Shown: piece after piece, positions 16,473 to 24,931 of the stretch | Layout of the letters: every line of letters starts with the position of its first letter | How positions within the stretch are numbered: position 1 is the stretch's first letter | DNA from: Rhodovulum tesquicola | GTDB taxonomy: Bacteria; Pseudomonadota; Alphaproteobacteria; Rhodobacterales; Rhodobacteraceae | Assembly: GCF_024128855.1 (NCBI RefSeq) | Contig: NZ_JAMYDV010000025.1 | Coordinates: forward strand, 1-39,570 | Reading direction: 5' to 3' | DNA: 39,570 nucleotides | The notes under the pieces: model-generated | Told to the model about the DNA's origin: nothing | What the model saw: the letters and a program-made list of their open reading frames with translations, nothing else | The model's database searches: none | Translations under genes and position numbers: made by a program

Positions 16473-17687
16473 ATGACCGATGCCTATATCTACGACGCGA
16501 TCCGCACCCCCCGCGGCAAGGGGCGCAAGGATGGCAGCCTGCACGAGGTCACAGCGCTGCGCCTGTCCGCGCTGGTGCTGGATGCGCTTTCCGAGCGCAA
16601 CGGACTGGATGGCGGCGCGGGCATTGAGGATGTGATCTGGGGCAACGCCACGCAGGTCGGCGAACAGGGCGGCTGCCTTGCGCGCAGCGCGGTGCTGGCC
16701 TCGCGGCTGGACGAACGCATTCCGGGCCTGTCGATCAACCGCTTCTGCGCGAGCGGGCTCGAGGCGGTGAACCTGGCGGCCAACCAGGTGCGGGCGGGTG
16801 CGGGCGCGGGCTATATCGCGGGCGGGGTCGAGACGATGGGCCGCGTCGCGATGGGCAGTGACGGGGCGGCGATTGCGGTCGATCCGAGCCTCGCGATGAA
16901 GGTCCATTTCGTGCCGCAGGGCATTTCGGCCGACATCATCGCCACCCAACACGGTTTCACCCGCGACCAGGCCGATGCGCTGGCCGTGGAAAGCCAGCGC
17001 CGCGCCGCGCGGTCCTGGGCCGAGGGGCGGTTCGACCGCTCGGTGATCCCGGTGCGGGACGTCAACGGGCTGACCATTCTCGCGCGCGACGAATATCTGC
17101 GTCCCGAAACCGACATGCAGACGCTGGGCGCGCTGAAACCTGCCTTCAAGGAGATGGGCGAGATGATGCCCGGCTTCGACCAGGTGGCGCTGATGAAATA
17201 CCCGCATCTTGAACGGATCGAACATATCCACCATGCGGGCAATTCCTCGGGGATCGTCGATGGCGCGGCCGGGCTGTTGATCGGCAGCGCCGCGTTCGGG
17301 CAGGCGCATGGCTTGAAACCAAGGGCAAGAATCCGCGCGACGGCCAAGATCGGCACCGATCCGACGATCATGCTGACCGGCCCCGTGCCGGTGACCGAGA
17401 AGATCCTGGCCGATGCGAAGATGCAGATTTCCGATATCGACCTATTCGAGGTGAACGAGGCGTTCGCCGCTGTCGTCCTGCGCTTCATCCAGGCGTTCGA
17501 GGTCGATCCCGAGCGGGTCAATCCCTGCGGCGGGGCGATCGCGATGGGCCATCCGCTGGGGGCGACGGGGGCGATCATCCTGGGAACGCTGCTCGACGAG
17601 CTGGAGCGCAGCGACAAGGCGACCGGGCTTGCCACGCTTTGCGTTGCCAGCGGCATGGGTGCCGCAACGATCATCGAACGGGTCTGA
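16473..17687 (+). CDS. Acetyl-CoA C-acyltransferase (thiolase)
   Basis: 404 residues. It cleaves 3-ketoacyl-CoA with CoA, the last step of beta-oxidation (or the reverse condensation). The nucleophile is Cys92 in RFCASGLEAV, the base pair is His360 in GHPLGATG and Cys390 in CVASGMGAA, and NEAFAA is conserved. The start at 16473 has GAGGATACCGAC upstream. The FadB-like gene follows after an 11-base gap, so the two probably form the alpha/beta complex of beta-oxidation. The order thiolase then FadB/FadJ is the usual fadAB partnership reversed. FadA versus short-chain AtoB/PhaA cannot be settled from motifs alone, but the FadB neighbour favours FadA/FadI. Confidence 0.9.
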   Translation: MTDAYIYDAIRTPRGKGRKDGSLHEVTALRLSALVLDALSERNGLDGGAGIEDVIWGNATQVGEQGGCLARSAVLASRLDERIPGLSINRFCASGLEAVNLAANQVRAGAGAGYIAGGVETMGRVAMGSDGAAIAVDPSLAMKVHFVPQGISADIIATQHGFTRDQADALAVESQRRAARSWAEGRFDRSVIPVRDVNGLTILARDEYLRPETDMQTLGALKPAFKEMGEMMPGFDQVALMKYPHLERIEHIHHAGNSSGIVDGAAGLLIGSAAFGQAHGLKPRARIRATAKIGTDPTIMLTGPVPVTEKILADAKMQISDIDLFEVNEAFAAVVLRFIQAFEVDPERVNPCGGAIAMGHPLGATGAIILGTLLDELERSDKATGLATLCVASGMGAATIIERV

Positions 17688-17698
17688 AGGAGACTGGA

Positions 17699-19885
17699 AT
17701 GGCTGAGTTTCACTACGCGGTGGATGCCGAGGGCGTGGCCAGCATCACCTGGGACGTGCCGGGGCGCAGCATGAATGTGATGAGCCTGGCCGGGTTCCAG
17801 GAGCTTGACACCCATATCGACGCCGCCCTTGCCGACCCCGCGGTAAAGGGCGTGGTCATCACCAGCGCCAAGAAGGATTTCGCGGGCGGGATGGATCTGA
17901 ACGTCATCGCCCGAATGCGGGACGAGGCGGGCGACGACCCGGCGCGCGGCCTGTTCGAGGGCGTGATGGCGATGCATGGCGTGATGCGCAAGATCGAGCG
18001 TGCCGGCATGGACGAGCGCAACAAGGGCGGCAAGCCCATTGCCGCCGCGCTGCCGGGCACCGCGCTGGGGATCGGGCTGGAACTGCCGCTGGCCTGTCAC
18101 CGCATCTTTGCCGCCGACAACCCCAAGGCGAAGATCGGGTTGCCCGAGATCATGGTCGGCATCTTCCCCGGGGCGGGGGGCACAACGCGGCTGGTGCGCA
18201 AGCTGGGCGCGATGGCCGCCGCGCCCTTCCTGCTGGAGGGCAAGCTGAGCGACCCGAAAAAGGCCAGGGCCGCGGGGCTGATCGACGAGGTGGTCGACGA
18301 TCCGGTGGCGGCGGCGAAGGAATGGGTCCTGTCGGGGCCGTCCATCGTGAAACCCTGGGACGAGAAGGGCTACAAGATGCCCGGCGGCGCGCCCTACAGT
18401 CCTTCGGGCTTCATGACCTTCGTCGGCGCCAGCGCGATGGTCAACGGCAAGACCAAGGGGGTCTATCCGGCCGCCAGGGCGCTGCTGAGTGCGGTCTACG
18501 AGGGCGCGCTGGTGCCCTTCGACACCGCGTTGCAGATCGAGGCGCGGTGGTTCACGCATGTGCTGATGAACCCGTCCTCGGGCGCGATGATCCGCTCGCT
18601 CTTCATCAACAAGGAGGCGCTGGAAAAGGGTGCGGTGCGGCCTTCCGACATCCCCGATCAAAGCGTTCGAAAGCTGGGCGTGATCGGCGCGGGGATGATG
18701 GGGGCGGGCATCGCGCTGGTGGCCGCACAGGCGGGCATCGAGGTGGTGCTGGTCGACCAGTCGCAAGAGGCCGCCGACAAGGGCCGCGCCTATACCGAAT
18801 CCTACATGGACAAGGGCATCGCGCGCGGCAAGGCGAATGCCGACAAGAAGGCCGAGATCATGGGGCGGATCACCGCGACCACGGATTATTCTGCGCTTTC
18901 CGGTGCCGATCTGGTGATCGAGGCGGTGTTCGAAGACCCCGCGATCAAGGCCGAGGTGACGAAACGGGTGCAGGCAGCGGTGGGCGAGACTTGCACGATT
19001 GCAACAAATACCTCGACCCTGCCGATCAGCGATCTGGCGCGCGCCGCCGACCGGCAGGACGCGTTCATCGGCATCCATTTCTTCAGCCCGGTCGAGAAGA
19101 TGGCACTGGTCGAGATCATCAAGGGGCGCGAAACCGGCGAGCGGGCCGTGGCGCGGGCTCTGGATTTCGTGCGCCAGATCCGCAAGACGCCCATCGTGGT
19201 GAACGATGCCCGCTTCTTCTACGCCAATCGCTGCATCATCCCCTATATCAACGAGGGCATCCGCATGGTCGGCGAGGGCATCGCCCCCGCGCTGGTCGAG
19301 AATGCAGCGAAACTGGTGGGGATGCCGCTGGGGCCGCTGCAACTGGTGGACGAGACCTCGATCGACCTTGGCGTCAAGATCGCCAGGGCGACCCGCGCCG
19401 CGATGGGCGCGGCCTATCCGGACGGCGCGGTGGACGATGTGCTGTTCTGGCTGGCCGATCAGGGTCGGCTGGGGCGCAAGGCGGGAGCCGGATTCTATAC
19501 CTATGATGCGGCGGGCAAGAGGACGGGGCTGTGGGAAGGACTCGACCATTACCCGCGCGCCGCGGATCAGCCGGAATTGTCCGAGGTGCAGCACCGGCTG
19601 CTTTTCGCGCAGGTGCTGGAGGCGGTGCGCGCATTGGAGGCGGGCGTTCTGACGGATATCCGCGAGGGCGATGTGGGCGCGATCCTGGGCTGGGGCTTTG
19701 CGCCGTGGTCGGGCGGGCCATTCTCGTGGCTGGACATGATCGGGGCGGGCCGCGCGGTCGCGATCTGCGACGATCTGGCCGCGCGCCATGGACCCCGCTT
19801 TGCGCCGCCCGACCTCCTGCGCGAGATGGCCGAGCGCGACGAGACCTTTTATGGCCGTTTCGGTCCGGCGGCTCAGGCGGCCTGA
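17699..19885 (+). CDS. Bifunctional enoyl-CoA hydratase/3-hydroxyacyl-CoA dehydrogenase (FadB/FadJ type)
   Basis: 728 residues. The N-terminal crotonase half (about 1-190) has the oxyanion segment FAGGMDLN and two catalytic glutamates in GIGLELP and LPEIMVG; a linker leads to the NAD-binding domain with GVIGAGMMGAG (about 325-335). The dehydrogenase catalytic His lies near residue 460 in GIHFFSPVEKM, and two C-terminal helical domains follow. It hydrates enoyl-CoA and oxidises the 3-hydroxyacyl-CoA with NAD. It is coupled to the thiolase 11 bases upstream and overlaps the convergent Hint-domain gene by 13 bases at their 3' ends. Length is normal for FadB/FadJ. Confidence 0.92.
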   Translation: MAEFHYAVDAEGVASITWDVPGRSMNVMSLAGFQELDTHIDAALADPAVKGVVITSAKKDFAGGMDLNVIARMRDEAGDDPARGLFEGVMAMHGVMRKIERAGMDERNKGGKPIAAALPGTALGIGLELPLACHRIFAADNPKAKIGLPEIMVGIFPGAGGTTRLVRKLGAMAAAPFLLEGKLSDPKKARAAGLIDEVVDDPVAAAKEWVLSGPSIVKPWDEKGYKMPGGAPYSPSGFMTFVGASAMVNGKTKGVYPAARALLSAVYEGALVPFDTALQIEARWFTHVLMNPSSGAMIRSLFINKEALEKGAVRPSDIPDQSVRKLGVIGAGMMGAGIALVAAQAGIEVVLVDQSQEAADKGRAYTESYMDKGIARGKANADKKAEIMGRITATTDYSALSGADLVIEAVFEDPAIKAEVTKRVQAAVGETCTIATNTSTLPISDLARAADRQDAFIGIHFFSPVEKMALVEIIKGRETGERAVARALDFVRQIRKTPIVVNDARFFYANRCIIPYINEGIRMVGEGIAPALVENAAKLVGMPLGPLQLVDETSIDLGVKIARATRAAMGAAYPDGAVDDVLFWLADQGRLGRKAGAGFYTYDAAGKRTGLWEGLDHYPRAADQPELSEVQHRLLFAQVLEAVRALEAGVLTDIREGDVGAILGWGFAPWSGGPFSWLDMIGAGRAVAICDDLAARHGPRFAPPDLLREMAERDETFYGRFGPAAQAA

Positions 19886-20604
19886 CGCGGCGCGGGCGCG
19901 GAGGGCGGTTCGTCTGCCGGGGGCTGTTCTTCCAGCGCCTCGGCAAGCCGGCGCGCCTCGCGCGGGAAACGGGGGCGGGCATAGTCGCAATCGGCGGTCC
20001 TCTGCAACTCGCCCAGCCGGTTCAGCGGCACGGTCTCGCCCTCGCCCTGGGCGGGGCAGAACACCAGCGCCGCACCGTTGGCAAAGGCGATCTCGGGCCG
20101 GTCGAACAGCGGCACGATCACCTCCAGCGCCACGCCAAGCCGGGGCGCCACGCGTTCGATGCCCAGCGCGCCTTCGAGATAGCGCGCGGGTAGCAGCACG
20201 AAGGGATCGCCGTAAAGCTCTTCGGCCAGGTCGGATTCGACCATCACGCTTTGCTCGGTCAACAGCAGCAGCGGCGCGGAATTTCCCAGCACCCCCTCGG
20301 GCACCAGAAGCGGCCAGAGCGGTTGGGGACAGGGCGTCCAGCCGCGCCACAGGACCCCGCGCTGGACCGCACGCACCGGCCGCGAGCCGTTATCGAAGGT
20401 CAGCACCCGGTCGCCCGGGGCCAGCGCCTCGACCGCGCGCCAGCCGGTCGTGGTGGCGATCTCGGTCCCGGCGGCAAAGCCCGAGGCCAGCCCCGCGATT
20501 CCGGCGCCGGACAGGCCCCCACCCGGATGCGACCCGCCCGGGACAAGGGCGTCGTCAAAGCCCGAAGCGGGTTCGCACCCTTGATAATCGATCCTGAATT
20601 CCAT
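19873..20604 (-). CDS. Hint-domain (Hedgehog/intein-like, Hint_2) protein
   Basis: 243 residues; the ATG at 20604 is used. A Gly-rich N-terminal segment (about 22-45) leads into a Hint fold: FAAGTEIATTTGW, VEALAPGDRVLTFDNGSRPVRAV and WPLLVPEGVLGNSAP. In self-cleaving Hint domains the first residue is Cys or Ser, as in CFxxGT; here the position is Gly42, so autoprocessing is not expected. The C-terminal tail is Pro/Ala-rich and ends in PAPRQAA. Such stand-alone Hint_2 proteins are frequent in Rhodobacterales and their role is unknown. The 3' end overlaps the FadB-like gene by 13 bases. Confidence 0.75.
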   Translation of the reverse strand: MEFRIDYQGCEPASGFDDALVPGGSHPGGGLSGAGIAGLASGFAAGTEIATTTGWRAVEALAPGDRVLTFDNGSRPVRAVQRGVLWRGWTPCPQPLWPLLVPEGVLGNSAPLLLLTEQSVMVESDLAEELYGDPFVLLPARYLEGALGIERVAPRLGVALEVIVPLFDRPEIAFANGAALVFCPAQGEGETVPLNRLGELQRTADCDYARPRFPREARRLAEALEEQPPADEPPSAPAPRQAA

Positions 20605-20964
20605 TACCCGTTCCCCCGGAATGCTGCCGCCGTCCCTGCCTCGCCATGGACCGGGGTCATCGGTGCCGCCTGTTCGCCAACAGACCCTTACCCCCGGTCT
20701 TCGGACGCCAGTTCGACGCGATTGGGATGGCTTTGCGGCACCGCCGCCCGGGGCCTGCGCAATGGCGTGGCGCAGCCGGGGATCGCGGCCTGTCAAGGAA
20801 CAGTTAACCATGATCCAGGCGCCGGGCTCGTCGCCCCTGCCCCACCCGGCCGGACGAGTCGCCGACCCCGCGGCGGTGCGAAAGGCGCGCGACAGCCCTT
20901 TTCAAAGCCGCGCGGCGGGGCCAAACTCCGCGCCGTCCAACGAAGCACCGGGAGGCAAGGAACC
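20605..20964. other. Divergent intergenic region, 360 bp
   Basis: No gene is supported. The region separates the divergent Hint-domain and acyl-CoA synthetase genes and must hold both promoters. A TTGACA box reads on the minus strand at 20791-20796, but no convincing -10 lies 17 bases beyond it. Frames crossing the region have no ribosome-binding sites and no family resemblance. Confidence 0.5.
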
Positions 20965-22590
20965 ATGGGCTGGCTGTCCGACGAAACGGGTCTGGAAAAA
21001 TGCGCGGCGAATTTCGTGCCGCTGACGCCATTGTCCTTCCTGAACCGCGCCGTGCAGGTCTGGCCCGACCGCGAGGCGCTGGTCTATGGCGCCCGCCGCT
21101 ACACCTACCGGCAGTATCACGACCGCATCAGCCGGCTGGCCTCGGCCCTTGCCGCGATGGGGGTCAGGCCGGGCGACGTGGTGGCGACGCTCCTGCCCAA
21201 CATCCCCGCCCAGGCCGAGGCGCATTTCGGCGTGCCCGCCTGCGGGGCGGTGCTGAACACGATCAACATCCGGCTCGATGCCAACACGGTCAGCTACATC
21301 CTTGACCATGGCGGGGCCAAGGTGCTGCTCTGCGATCCGCAATTCATCCCGCTGGCCGCCGCTGCCATCGAGGACATGGAGGGCGAACCGCCCGTCATCA
21401 TCGAGGTGGCCGACGATGCCGCGGGCGTTCATGCGATCGGCGACTATCCCGAATACGAGGATATCCTGGCCAAGGCCGATCCCGATTTCGACTGGATCCT
21501 GCCGCAAGACGAGTGGGAGAGCCTCGCGCTGAACTACACCTCGGGCACCACCGGGCGGCCCAAGGGCGTCGTCTATCACCACCGCGGCGCCTATCTGAAC
21601 GCGATGGGGCAGGTGATTTCCTGGCGCATGACGCTTTACCCGAAATACCTGACCATCGTGCCGCTGTTCCATTGCAACGGCTGGTGCCACACCTGGATGA
21701 TGCCGCTGATCGGCGGCACGGTCGTGTGCTGCCGCGACATCACCGCCAAGGCGATCTTCGACGCCATCGCTGACGAGGGCGTGACCCATTTCGGCGGCGC
21801 GCCGATCGTGCTGAACATGATCGTGAATGCCCGGGACGAGGACCGGCGCGACTTCGGCCACATCGTCGAGGTCTTCACCGCGGGCGCCCCCCCTGCCCCG
21901 GTCACGCTGGCCCGGATCGAGCCGATGGGCTTCAACATCACCCATGTCTACGGGCTGACGGAAACCTATGGTCCGGCGACCGAATGCACCTGGGACGCCA
22001 AATGGGACCATTTGCAGGGCGACGACCGCGCGGCCGTCAAGGCACGCCAGGGCGTGGCAATGCCCTTCATGGAGCCGGTGCAGGTCTGGGACGAAAAGCA
22101 CCAGCCGGTGCAGATGGACGGGCAGACCCAGGGCGAGATCGTGTTCCGCGGCAATGGCGTGATGAAGGGCTATCTGAAGAACCCGCGCGCCACGCGCGAG
22201 GCGTTCCAGGGCGGCTATTTCCACTCGGGCGACCTGGCGATGCACCATCCCGACAGTTACCTGCAGATCGCCGACCGCGCCAAGGACATCATCATCTCGG
22301 GCGGCGAGAATGTCAGTTCGGTCGAGGTCGAGGGCGTGCTGATGCGCCATCCCGACGTCCTGCTGTGCGCCGTGGTAGCCAAACCGGACGAGAAATGGGG
22401 CGAAGTGCCCTGCGCCTTTGTCGAGCTGAAGGACGGCCATAGCGTCGACGAGGCCACGCTGATCGCCTTTGCCCGCGACCAGCTTGCGGGCTTCAAGACG
22501 CCCAAACGGATCGTGTTCCGCGAATTGCCCAAGACCTCGACCGGCAAGATCCAGAAGTTCGAGCTGCGCAAGCTGGCGGCAGGGTTGTGA
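20965..22590 (+). CDS. Acyl-CoA synthetase (AMP-forming)
   Basis: 541 residues of the ANL superfamily. It activates a carboxylic acid to acyl-CoA through acyl-AMP. Motifs: the P-loop YTSGTTGRPKGV (about 190-201), YGLTETYGP, HSGDLAM, and the A10-like KTSTGK with catalytic Lys528. The start at 20965 has GGAGGCAAGG just upstream. The N-terminus, GWLSDETGLEKC...NFVPLTPLSFL, resembles the widespread family of medium-chain or plant AAE-like ligases. The DmdB ligase of DMSP catabolism is a relative, but the N-terminus does not match what I recall of DmdB. It is near the beta-oxidation genes, so it probably feeds fatty acids to them. Confidence 0.88.
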   Translation: MGWLSDETGLEKCAANFVPLTPLSFLNRAVQVWPDREALVYGARRYTYRQYHDRISRLASALAAMGVRPGDVVATLLPNIPAQAEAHFGVPACGAVLNTINIRLDANTVSYILDHGGAKVLLCDPQFIPLAAAAIEDMEGEPPVIIEVADDAAGVHAIGDYPEYEDILAKADPDFDWILPQDEWESLALNYTSGTTGRPKGVVYHHRGAYLNAMGQVISWRMTLYPKYLTIVPLFHCNGWCHTWMMPLIGGTVVCCRDITAKAIFDAIADEGVTHFGGAPIVLNMIVNARDEDRRDFGHIVEVFTAGAPPAPVTLARIEPMGFNITHVYGLTETYGPATECTWDAKWDHLQGDDRAAVKARQGVAMPFMEPVQVWDEKHQPVQMDGQTQGEIVFRGNGVMKGYLKNPRATREAFQGGYFHSGDLAMHHPDSYLQIADRAKDIIISGGENVSSVEVEGVLMRHPDVLLCAVVAKPDEKWGEVPCAFVELKDGHSVDEATLIAFARDQLAGFKTPKRIVFRELPKTSTGKIQKFELRKLAAGL

Positions 22591-22663
22591 GATTGTCGCC
22601 CGCGCCGCACCCGGCTATCTGTGGGTGCAGGTTCAGGCAACGGACAGGCACGGTCGGCCGCCC

Positions 22664-23680
22664 ATGACGGCGCTCAAGCGGTATCAACGGCTGGAAAGCC
22701 CCGGCATCTGGCGCGAACATGCCGGGGCGCAGCGGCGCAACGTGATCCTGTCCTTTGGCGACGCCTCGCTCGTGGTCTCCGATACCGCCGAACGGGTGCT
22801 GACCCACTGGTCGCTGGCCGCGCTGGACCGGCTGAACCCGGGCGAGACGCCCGCGCTTTACGCGCCCGACACCGACAGCGACGAGACGCTGGAGGTGGAC
22901 GAACCGTTGATGATCGAGGCGCTGGAAACGGTGCGGGCGGCGGTGACGCGGAACCGGCCGCATCCCGGTCGGCTGCGGTTGACGATCTTCGCCGCCATCG
23001 CCGCCGGGATCGTGGGACTGGGCGCCTTCTGGCTGCCGGGGGCGCTGGTGCGGCACACGGTCTCGGTGGTGCCGCCACAGGTCCGCGCCGAGATCGGGCG
23101 CGACCTGCTGGACCGGGTCACCCGTGTCGCGGGCCAGCCCTGCGCGCGGCCGGGCGGGGCGCGCGCGCTCGACCGGCTGGCCGAGCGGCTCTTGCCCGGC
23201 AGCGGCGCCCGGGTCGTCGTCCTGCCCTCGGGGATGCCGCGAGCGGCGCATCTGCCGGGCCGGATCATCCTGCTGAACCGCGCCCTGGTCGAGGACCATG
23301 ACGATCCCGCCGCGGTCGCGGGCTTCATCCTGGCCGAATCCGCCCGCGCCGCGCGCGCCGATCCGCTGGCCGTGCTGCTGAAGGAGGCAGGCGTTCTGGC
23401 AACCTTCCGCCTGCTGACCAGCGGCCACCTGACCGAACGCGCCCTGGAGCGGCATGCCCGCACCATCCTGACCGCGCCGCCCCTGCCGCTGCCCGACGAC
23501 GCGCTGATCGACCGGTTTGCCCGCGCGAATGTGCCGTCCGGCCCCTATGCCTATGCGCTCGACATCTCGGGCGAACGCGTGCTGGGCCTGATCGAGGCGG
23601 ATCCGATGCGCGGCAAGCTGGCACCGCCGCTCATCTCGGATGGCGACTGGGTGCAGCTTCAGGCGATCTGCGGCGGCTGA
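22664..23680 (+). CDS. Membrane protein resembling a catalytically dead M48 peptidase
   Basis: 338 residues. The N-terminal 75 residues are soluble, one membrane helix lies near 107-127 (TIFAAIAAGIVGLGAFWLPGA), and a C-terminal domain follows. In that domain, ARVVVLPSGMPRAAHLPGRIILLNRALVEDHDDPAAVAGFILAESARA resembles the M48 core, where LPGG-x-I-x-L and A-x-x-L-A-H-E-x-x-H are expected. The HExxH zinc site is replaced by A-E-S-A-R, so both histidines are lost. It was probably a peptidase-like scaffold with a regulatory or binding role. The ribosome-binding site before the ATG is weak, and an earlier GTG near 22622 is possible. It ends before a strong bidirectional terminator. Confidence 0.65.
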   Translation: MTALKRYQRLESPGIWREHAGAQRRNVILSFGDASLVVSDTAERVLTHWSLAALDRLNPGETPALYAPDTDSDETLEVDEPLMIEALETVRAAVTRNRPHPGRLRLTIFAAIAAGIVGLGAFWLPGALVRHTVSVVPPQVRAEIGRDLLDRVTRVAGQPCARPGGARALDRLAERLLPGSGARVVVLPSGMPRAAHLPGRIILLNRALVEDHDDPAAVAGFILAESARAARADPLAVLLKEAGVLATFRLLTSGHLTERALERHARTILTAPPLPLPDDALIDRFARANVPSGPYAYALDISGERVLGLIEADPMRGKLAPPLISDGDWVQLQAICGG

Positions 23681-23698
23681 GGCATCCCCGGAAAGTGA

Positions 23699-23724
23699 AA
23701 CGCCCCGTCCGGGGACGGGGCGTT
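23699..23724. terminator. Bidirectional Rho-independent terminator
   Basis: A ten-pair stem AACGCCCCGT/ACGGGGCGTT encloses CCGGGG. It is followed on the plus strand by a T-containing run (CCGGTTTTG) and flanked on the other side by an A/T-rich stretch (TTTCACTTTCC read on minus). It lies between the convergent ends of the M48-like and SPOR genes and should serve both. Confidence 0.85.
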
Positions 23725-23746
23725 CCGGTTTTGCTGCTCGATCGTC

Positions 23747-24232
23747 TTACTTGCGATATTCGAGGTCGTGAAAGCCTGCATGCGCCAGTCGTGCTTCGGC
23801 CCGGGCCAGCGCCGCGGGGTCGTCGAAGGGACCGGCATAGATCACCTCGACGGGCCGCCCGCCGCGCCGGCCGATGCCCCGGCTGACCGGAAATCCCATG
23901 TCCCGAAGCAGGCGGACGGTCGGCCGCGCCGTCTCGGACGTGTCATAGATGCCAAGGCGCAGGAAACGCGGCGCCGTGGGCGGGGCCAGCCGCATGGGCA
24001 CCTGGTCGGTCCAGACGCCCGCCATCTGCGCATCGCCCTGCGCCGTGCGCGGCCCGCGATGGGGATTCAGCCGGTCGTCCTGCCAGACCGCGCGATAGCC
24101 GGACGGAACCCGGACCGGAACGGACCGGGGCGTTGCCTCGAACACCCCGGCGCCCTTGGCCAGAGCCGGCAAGGATGACGCGCCCAGTCCCGCAATCGCG
24201 AGGAAGATGCAGAGTCCGGCGCGACGTCCCAT
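23747..24232 (-). CDS. Secreted SPOR-domain protein
   Basis: 161 residues. The first 25 form a signal peptide (RRAGLCIFLAIAGLGASSLPALA with an A-x-A end), so the mature protein is periplasmic. The last 75 residues, from PRFLRLGIYDTSETARPTVRLL to the end, have the beta-alpha-beta pattern of a SPOR domain, including the repeated D-x-x-x-A-x-x-x-x-x-x-L helix. SPOR domains bind glycan strands stripped of stem peptides. The middle (about 30-75) is low in recognisable motifs. The ATG at 24232 has GTGGAG eight bases upstream. It lies downstream of upp, with a possible promoter of its own. Confidence 0.7.
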   Translation of the reverse strand: MGRRAGLCIFLAIAGLGASSLPALAKGAGVFEATPRSVPVRVPSGYRAVWQDDRLNPHRGPRTAQGDAQMAGVWTDQVPMRLAPPTAPRFLRLGIYDTSETARPTVRLLRDMGFPVSRGIGRRGGRPVEVIYAGPFDDPAALARAEARLAHAGFHDLEYRK

Positions 24233-24258
24233 GTCATAACTCCACAAGATATTGGTTA

Positions 24259-24287
24259 ATCATGACAGAACAACCACAACGTGTAAA
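24259..24287 (-). promoter_or_regulatory. Candidate sigma70-type promoter of the SPOR gene
   Basis: On the minus strand TTTACA (24287-24282) and CATGAT (24264-24259) are separated by 17 bases, about 27 bases before the SPOR ATG. It is the AT-richest stretch nearby. No experimental support is available. Confidence 0.35.
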
Positions 24288-24298
24288 GGGGATTCCGC

Positions 24299-24931
24299 TC
24301 ATCTGGTGCCGAACATCCGGTCGCCCGCATCCCCTAGTCCGGGAACGATATATCCGTGCTCGTTCAGGCATTCGTCCACCGCCGCCGTGACGATGGGCAC
24401 ATCCGGATGCGCCTGCCCCATCCGCGCCACGCCCTCGGGCGCGGCCAGCAGGCACATGAAGCGGATATTGTTCGCCCCCGACGCCTTGAGCAGATCGACC
24501 GCCGCGGCCGAGGAATTGCCGGTGGCCAGCATCGGGTCCAGCACGATCACCAGCCGGTCTTTCAGATCGGTCGGCACCTTGTAGTAATATTGCACCGGCT
24601 GAAGTGTCTTCTCGTCGCGGTAAAGCCCGACATAGCCCACCCGCGCCGAGGGCACCAGTTCCAGCACCCCGTCCAACAGCCCGTTGCCCGCCCGCAGGAT
24701 CGAGACCAGCGCCAGCTTCTTGCCCGCCAGAACCGGGGCGTCCATCTCGCAAAGCGGCGTCTCGATGCGGCGGGTGGTCATTTCCAGTTCGCGGGTGATC
24801 TCGTAGGCCAGCAACTGGCTGATCTCGCGCAGAAGCTGGCGGAAGACGGCGGTGGGCGTGTCCTTGTCGCGCATCAGCGTCAGCTTGTGCTGCACCAGCG
24901 GGTGTTTGACGACGGTCAGATGCTCATACAT
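24299..24931 (-). CDS. upp: Uracil phosphoribosyltransferase
   Basis: 210 residues, the normal length. It makes UMP from uracil and PRPP in the cytosol. The N-terminus [19 protein letters not shown], the [20 protein letters not shown] block, and the PRPP-binding loop [16 protein letters not shown] are diagnostic, and the C-terminal [13 protein letters not shown] binds uracil. The ATG lies inside the last bases of add (8-base overlap), so it is the last gene of the cdd-deoA-deoB-add-upp unit. It converts uracil released by cytidine and uridine breakdown back to nucleotide. Confidence 0.95.
   Translation of the reverse strand: MYEHLTVVKHPLVQHKLTLMRDKDTPTAVFRQLLREISQLLAYEITRELEMTTRRIETPLCEMDAPVLAGKKLALVSILRAGNGLLDGVLELVPSARVGYVGLYRDEKTLQPVQYYYKVPTDLKDRLVIVLDPMLATGNSSAAAVDLLKASGANNIRFMCLLAAPEGVARMGQAHPDVPIVTAAVDECLNEHGYIVPGLGDAGDRMFGTR

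Noticed and set aside
16162-16476. Small plus-strand frame starting at ATGA just before the stop of the 70-residue gene
   Set aside because: Its coding would cross the repeat copies and the palindrome, and the translation has no conserved feature.
16811-20350. 1179-codon minus-strand open frame across thiolase and FadB-like genes
   Set aside because: The plus strand carries two complete enzymes with catalytic residues; the minus frame is a GC artefact.
14152-22590. DMSP demethylation pathway (DmdC dehydrogenase and DmdB ligase)
   Set aside because: The dehydrogenase has the right size class, but the ligase N-terminus does not match what I recall of DmdB, and the thiolase and FadB-like neighbours point to general beta-oxidation. 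Undecided without alignment, so not called.
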